Of a stretch of DNA of 28,447 nucleotides, positions 25,421 through 28,447 are shown one piece after another. A program made the translations under genes and the position numbers. The DNA comes from a virus: IMG/VR virus record IMGVR_UViG_3300029266_002429, positions 1 through 28,447 of that record; one strand, 5' to 3'. Positions within the stretch are counted from its first letter, which is position 1. The number at the start of each line of letters is the position of its first letter. The notes below the pieces were generated by a model, which was given only the letters and a program-made list of their open reading frames with translations, searched no databases and was not told the DNA's origin.

Positions 25421-26236
25421 CTATTTTGGAGGAAAATATCCGTGTTCTAAATAAAATAAATATTTTACTTTAAATATGCCATATAGTTTATTTGCTATTT
25501 TAGTAATTTTTGGTGTTTTAACATCAACCATTTCACGAATATAAATATAAAGTGCTTTTTTATTAAAAACATCAATATTATCTCTTTTTCTAAATAATTC
25601 TAAAATTGCGTCTGCTATGGTAGCATCATTACCTTTAGGAAATAATTCATATATTCTATCAGTACAATATTCTACATATTGGTCTACAAATAAAGATAAA
25701 CGGTCTTCATATTTATAATCTTTAGGTATTTTAGATGCTGTTACATCGCTAAATCCTTCATTAGCTACAACATTTGCAACGTCATCTTCAACCCTCTTAG
25801 AGGTTATAAAAGCTGGGTCTGTAGTATCTAATTGAGAATAATGGTTTAAATCTGATATGGAGATATTTTTAATTTTTTTCCCATAATTTTTTTGATTATA
25901 AACTATTAACCACCTTTTAACGATGGTGCCAAAATATGAATAAGCTTTAGCTCCATTAGTAGGATCAAATTTATGTATTTTAGATAATAAAAATGTAATT
26001 ATTTCGTGTTGAAGATCCTCTAAATTTTCAACCCCATCAGTATAATAAAATTTGAATGTGTGAATTATATTTTCTGTTAATTTATAAAAGGCCCAATGTA
26101 TACTATCTTGATATAAATCACTTCGTTCTTCGGGATCAGAAGAGCGATTGTAACTAACAATCGCGGCTTCTGTTTCTTTTGTAAAATATACTCTGCTCTG
26201 CTTTTGAGCTTTATGCTTTCTTATTATCTCATCCAT
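25421..26236 (-). CDS. Late sigma factor, T4 gp55-like (271 aa)
   Basis: Residues ~40-118 fit sigma-70 region 2: DLYQDSIHWAFYKLTENIIHT, then NLEDLQHEIITFLLSKIHKFDP, then YSYFGTIVKRWLIVYNQKNYG. The LEDLxxExxxFLLxKIxKFDP...AxxYFxxIVKRxL pattern is that of phage gp55-type late sigma factors, which redirect host RNA polymerase to late promoters together with a sliding clamp. At 271 aa it is longer than T4 gp55 (185 aa); the extra C-terminal ~140 residues are helical and basic (KTPKITKIANKLYGIFKVK) and may add a region-4-like DNA contact, not clearly identifiable. It sits just upstream of the baseplate genes and shares a one-base overlap (TAATG) with the TM-protein gene. Confidence 0.82.
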   Translation of the reverse strand: MDEIIRKHKAQKQSRVYFTKETEAAIVSYNRSSDPEERSDLYQDSIHWAFYKLTENIIHTFKFYYTDGVENLEDLQHEIITFLLSKIHKFDPTNGAKAYSYFGTIVKRWLIVYNQKNYGKKIKNISISDLNHYSQLDTTDPAFITSKRVEDDVANVVANEGFSDVTASKIPKDYKYEDRLSLFVDQYVEYCTDRIYELFPKGNDATIADAILELFRKRDNIDVFNKKALYIYIREMVDVKTPKITKIANKLYGIFKVKYLFYLEHGYFPPK

Positions 26237-26529
26237 TATTTAAATTTTTTCAATTGAAATTCATTTAAAATTTCTTGTACTTTTTTGATTTGTTTGAAGA
26301 AAAAACCTATTTCATCATCGGATTCAAATGAACCTTTGATATCAATTTTTTTAATTTTAGTATCTGCTGCCTCAATTACTCTAGATATTTGATCTAGATA
26401 TGTAAGATAACCCACAACAATGTCTTCTGCTTTTTCATTTTTTCTAAGTAAATTTAGAGTTGTAAACCCTAAAAGAAGTACAATTATTGAAAGAAGTATT
26501 ATAAATATAGTTGAACCTGATATGATCAT
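26236..26529 (-). CDS. Small single-pass membrane protein (97 aa)
   Basis: Residues ~4-26 are one strong transmembrane segment (STIFIILLSIIVLLLGFTTLN), followed by a charged, helical cytoplasmic-type part (residues ~30-97: LRKNEKAEDIV, then RVIEAADTKIKKIDIKGSFES, then a helix). There is no lipobox or cleavable-signal Ala motif, so it is probably anchored by the N-terminus. I recognise no family. Its ATG overlaps the HD gene stop by 4 nt (ATGA), and its stop overlaps the sigma-factor ATG by one base, so it is translated with both. Candidate roles include lysis control or host-membrane modification; none is demonstrated. Confidence 0.75.
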   Translation of the reverse strand: MIISGSTIFIILLSIIVLLLGFTTLNLLRKNEKAEDIVVGYLTYLDQISRVIEAADTKIKKIDIKGSFESDDEIGFFFKQIKKVQEILNEFQLKKFK

Positions 26530-27308
26530 AATTTATCGAATAAATTTTTTAAACCTTCACTTTTAATGGAACTTAAAGCTTTATTTTTAATATTAGCGTT
26601 ATTTTTCTTGCCATTGTTACCCAATGTAAAATTATTTTTTTGCCCATCCAAGTTATTCTTAAACTTAGGCAACCATTCAATTTCAAACTCAATTCTAGCT
26701 GCCATCATATCTGCCTGATGTAATATAAAAGGTAATGATGTTCTTGGTTTTTGTTCTACCATATACCCCTTTAAATATTTATCATTTGCAATATCATATA
26801 AACCATCATGTGTTTGAATTGCTACCATTTCATTAAAGGTATATTTAATATCATGTTCCTGGAGTAGAAATAATCCACGATCTGGAACAGCAGCAAATGC
26901 TAGCTTTTTATTAAACATATAATCCTCACCTAATTTATCCTTTCTCCATTTGTCTGTTTGTGGGATGTAAGATTCATGTTCTGAATCACCCATTTTCCCT
27001 AAATCATGGTTTATAGCTGAGAATACTAACTCTTCTTGGGTAAATGTAGACATATCTGCTCCAAACCCTTCCCAAACAGCAGACATAGATAATGCAGCCT
27101 TAACTACTCTATTAACATGGTCAACATAACCACCTGGAAATGCTGAATGGTATTCTTTTTTATGTGAAGCAGGCATTAATGATATACGCTCTTCATATTT
27201 TTTATAGAAGTCCAATAATTTTTGTTTACGGTCTCCGGTAATATGTTGTTCAATATTTGTATTGAATTCAACCCAATTCATTTGGATTTTTTCTGCTGTT
27301 AACTTCAT
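26526..27308 (-). CDS. HD-domain metal-dependent phosphohydrolase (260 aa)
   Basis: The protein carries the HD superfamily motifs in order: H64 (YVDHVNRVV), H101-D102 (INHDLGKMG), H167-D168 (IQTHDGLY) and D200 (ILHQADMMAAR). These residues bind one or two metals in HD phosphohydrolases. The substrate is not readable from sequence: family members cleave nucleotides, cyclic dinucleotides or other phosphoesters. The C-terminal ~40 residues are a basic Asn/Lys-rich, probably flexible tail. HD proteins are common in T4-like environmental phages, where nucleotide turnover or neutralising nucleotide signals used by host defence have been suggested for other HD families; that is inference here. It starts after a 17-nt A-rich leader. 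Confidence 0.88.
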   Translation of the reverse strand: MKLTAEKIQMNWVEFNTNIEQHITGDRKQKLLDFYKKYEERISLMPASHKKEYHSAFPGGYVDHVNRVVKAALSMSAVWEGFGADMSTFTQEELVFSAINHDLGKMGDSEHESYIPQTDKWRKDKLGEDYMFNKKLAFAAVPDRGLFLLQEHDIKYTFNEMVAIQTHDGLYDIANDKYLKGYMVEQKPRTSLPFILHQADMMAARIEFEIEWLPKFKNNLDGQKNNFTLGNNGKKNNANIKNKALSSIKSEGLKNLFDKL

Positions 27309-27325
27309 AACTTTTATTTTTAATT

Positions 27326-27523
27326 TTAACCGTTTCTTAATTCTTGAGTTTCTCTTTCAATGATTGATTCAAGATCTTCAACTGTTTCATATAGATCCTT
27401 TAAACCATTACGAAAATCTTGTTGAGATGATTGACCTCTAGCTACCATAAGGTCTAAATTTTTTGTTTTAGCTTTAATTTGAGTGAATCTTTTGTCCACT
27501 AGTACTTTATTTCTAAACTCCAT
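27326..27523 (-). CDS. Small coiled-coil hypothetical protein (65 aa)
   Basis: Apart from a short N-terminal beta-like segment (EFRNKVLVDKRFTQIKAKTK), the protein is a charged helix with a coiled-coil pattern (FRNGLKDLYETVEDLESII). I recognise no family. It follows the longest intergenic gap in the window (165 nt), which holds the G-quadruplex motif and a promoter-like element, so its leader may be specially regulated. It is followed 17 nt later by the HD gene. Coding is supported by codon-like composition and by position; function is unknown. Confidence 0.7.
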   Translation of the reverse strand: MEFRNKVLVDKRFTQIKAKTKNLDLMVARGQSSQQDFRNGLKDLYETVEDLESIIERETQELRNG

Positions 27524-27547
27524 GACTTTTATTTAATTAATTAATAT

Positions 27548-27560
27548 GGTATAATATACG
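27548..27560 (-). promoter_or_regulatory. Promoter-like motif CGTATATTATACC
   Basis: The minus strand reads TTCGTATATTATACCATATT, ending 24 nt before the ATG of the 65-aa gene and lying directly after the G-rich tract. TTCGTATATTA also precedes the primase gene, and ATACCATAT is shared with the motif upstream of 28292. Confidence 0.35.
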
Positions 27561-27571
27561 AACACCTATTG

Positions 27572-27615
27572 CCCCATCCACCCTTATTCCCACATCCCTT
27601 ATTTCCCTATTTCCC
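27572..27615 (-). other. Six-run G-quadruplex-forming tract
   Basis: The minus (coding-sense) strand has six runs of three or four G, at 27613-27615, 27605-27607, 27596-27598, 27589-27591, 27581-27583 and 27572-27575. The loops between them are 5, 6, 4, 5 and 5 nt. Any four adjacent runs satisfy the canonical G3N1-7 rule, which is striking in a genome this AT-rich. Folding itself is not shown by sequence. Confidence 0.7.
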
Positions 27616-27640
27616 TAATCATTCCTAATTTTTCAAAATT

Positions 27641-27663
27641 CCCGTATTTTCAAGGTACCGGGG
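27641..27663 (-). terminator. Weak candidate terminator hairpin
   Basis: On the minus strand CCCGGTA pairs with TACGGG (one bulged G) around a loop of about ten bases, and AATTTTGAAAAATT follows. It lies about 25 nt after the stop of the 138-aa gene. The U-run is short, so it is a weak candidate. Confidence 0.3.
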
Positions 27664-27688
27664 AGGAGTTGGGTAACCAAACTAAAAT

Positions 27689-28105
27689 TTAAAATTTCTG
27701 GGAGATTTTTAATATTTTGAGGATATGGGCACATTTTTCGTATTCTTCGGTTTTCTGGAAGTGTTTAATTCCAAGTTCTAAAGATGTATTTAAATAATCA
27801 TCCTTATTACTCTTTATTGCTTTTATATGGTCTTCATCTTTTAAATCTATGAATTTTAAGTAATACCAAGCCCTATTAAATACAACATGCTTACCAGCTT
27901 CGGCAACATCCTCAATATTTAATTCATCCGAACTAGTTTTAAAAAATTGTAAGATTTTTTTATTAAAATTAATATGATTTAGAATGAGTTTTTTCCACAT
28001 CCCAAGATGGTATGTGGGAGATTCTGTAAAATCTACATAGACTTCATCATTCTGAGAAATATCCTCAGGAGGAAATAGATTAAATAAATTATCTAGGTTC
28101 AACAT
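27689..28105 (-). CDS. Hypothetical phage protein (138 aa)
   Basis: The N-terminal ~30 residues are acidic with a FPPEDISQNDEVYVDF segment; the rest is helical and rich in Lys, Phe and aromatic residues (WKKLILNHINFNKKILQFF, then FNRAWYYLKFIDLKDEDHI). The C-terminus ends with FQKTEEYEKCAHILKILKISQKF, of which EYEKCAxI is a pattern I have seen in several uncharacterised T4-like phage proteins without a known function. Its ATG lies inside the end of the 67-aa gene (17-nt overlap in another frame), so the two are probably expressed together. No enzyme motif or membrane segment is visible. Confidence 0.75.
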   Translation of the reverse strand: MLNLDNLFNLFPPEDISQNDEVYVDFTESPTYHLGMWKKLILNHINFNKKILQFFKTSSDELNIEDVAEAGKHVVFNRAWYYLKFIDLKDEDHIKAIKSNKDDYLNTSLELGIKHFQKTEEYEKCAHILKILKISQKF

Positions 28106-28292
28106 TCTGATTTTTTATAGATTCACCACCTTTTATTCTATACAGAGCATAATCCCATCTCTCTTTAGATGTTTTATATCTATGCTTATCTTGATAAGCC
28201 ATTTTCTCTAACTGTTTATCAAATAAAGGTCTTAACCCTTCTTTTTCAACTATTTGATAAATGTACATTAAATCATCTTCGTAATATCCCAT
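28089..28292 (-). CDS. Small hypothetical protein (67 aa)
   Basis: The protein is charged and mostly helical (YEDDLMYIYQIVEKEGLRP, then LFDKQLEKMAYQDKHRYKTSKER), with a short polar C-terminal tail. The WDYALYRIKGGESI segment is compact and may pack as a small helical domain. I recognise no family. It is the first gene after a strong terminator and a promoter-like motif, and so probably heads the transcription unit that continues into the 138-aa gene. Confidence 0.7.
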   Translation of the reverse strand: MGYYEDDLMYIYQIVEKEGLRPLFDKQLEKMAYQDKHRYKTSKERWDYALYRIKGGESIKNQNVEPR

Positions 28293-28308
28293 ATAATCTT
28301 AAATATAT

Positions 28309-28318
28309 GGTATAAATA
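28309..28318 (-). promoter_or_regulatory. Promoter-like motif GTATTTATACC
   Basis: The minus strand reads AGTATTTATACCATATATT, ending 18 nt before the ATG of the 67-aa gene and 38 nt after the terminator of the upstream unit. It shares TTATACCATAT with the motif upstream of the 65-aa gene. Confidence 0.4.
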
Positions 28319-28356
28319 CTAGAAACCCAAATAATAATTAAAAAATATTAGAAAAT

Positions 28357-28408
28357 AAAAAAGTTGTATATAATTAAGTAAATTGAATTACATATAATTA
28401 CATACAAC
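28357..28408 (-). terminator. Rho-independent terminator of an off-window upstream gene
   Basis: On the minus strand a 14-bp stem (GTTGTATGTAATTA with TAATTATATACAAC, including one G-U pair) is extended by an inner GTAA/TTAC pairing with a 6-nt loop, and TTTTTTATTTTC follows directly. This is the usual layout of an intrinsic terminator, though its stem is AT-rich. It would end transcripts of a gene to the right of the window. Confidence 0.65.
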
Positions 28409-28418
28409 TAATGTTTGA

Positions 28419-28446
28419 ATGCGTTAAAACGCATGAAAATGCGCAT
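28419..28446. repeat. Cluster of ATGCG/CGCAT palindromes
   Basis: The perfect inverted repeat ATGCGTT-AA-AACGCAT (28419-28434) is followed four bases later by the palindrome ATGCGCAT (28439-28446). It may lie within the end of an off-window minus-strand gene: one frame there ends with TAG at 28409-28411, right before the terminator stem. No function is assigned. Confidence 0.5.
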
Positions 28447-28447
28447 T

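Noticed and set aside
1031-28320. TATAAATA on the plus strand as T4-type late promoters
   Set aside because: The canonical motif reads toward the plus strand, where there is no gene; these would make antisense RNA only. I treat the motif as a minus-strand element instead, and keep it as a finding.
1-28447. tRNA genes, CRISPR arrays, insertion sequences and attachment sites
   Set aside because: No cloverleaf-like GC-rich segment, no regularly spaced direct repeats, no transposase or integrase, and no duplicated core site were seen on reading both strands.

Overview
The window (AT-rich, roughly 30% G+C by eye) is part of a tailed-phage genome with a contractile, T4-like tail. Every convincing gene lies on the minus strand, so transcription runs from high to low coordinates. 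Genes are packed tightly, with many stop/start overlaps (ATGA, TAATG) and only eight gaps of 24 nt or more. Recognisable T4-type components are gp25 and gp6 baseplate wedge proteins, a gp5-like central spike, a gp55-like late sigma factor and a gp61-like primase. Start codons almost never have a Shine-Dalgarno sequence and instead follow A-rich leaders. That is the known habit of Bacteroidota, so I infer a flavobacterium-like (Bacteroidota) host, probably for an environmental, uncultured phage. No tRNA, integrase, IS element or CRISPR array was seen.

Layout in the direction of transcription. (1) 28447-28293: a leader with a strong Rho-independent terminator for an off-window gene, an ATGCG palindrome cluster and a promoter-like motif. 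(2) 28292-27326: three small genes of unknown function; a 165-nt gap between the second and third holds a six-run G-quadruplex motif on the coding strand. (3) 27308-25421: an HD-domain hydrolase, a one-TM protein and the gp55-like sigma factor. (4) 25389-17820: the baseplate block, with a small helical protein, a gp5-like spike, a 526-aa protein carrying a carbohydrate-binding-like motif, a 116-aa helix/linker protein, gp25, gp6, a disordered 197-aa protein and a DNRLRE-like protein. (5) 17823-6435: a coiled-coil protein, a 2714-aa giant tail/baseplate protein containing a gpI/gp7-like motif and a LamG-like domain, and three further tail proteins, two of them paralogous. (6) 6435-4237: a GIY-YIG nuclease-like protein, the gp61-like primase and a PD-(D/E)XK nuclease. 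(7) 4212-1: a P-loop kinase-like protein, a four-module enzyme (nucleotidyltransferase, zinc ribbon, HExxH zincin-like, HAD phosphatase), a 68-aa protein, a zinc-ribbon protein and a gene that runs off the left edge.

The genes fit a late virion-assembly region (tail and baseplate, with the sigma factor that probably drives it) joined to a DNA replication/nucleic-acid-processing region. The least ordinary items are the four-module protein with its kinase partner, the giant wedge/lectin protein, a same-orientation TATTTATAAC-type motif (or a TATATTA variant) in every sizeable intergenic gap, and the G4-forming leader.
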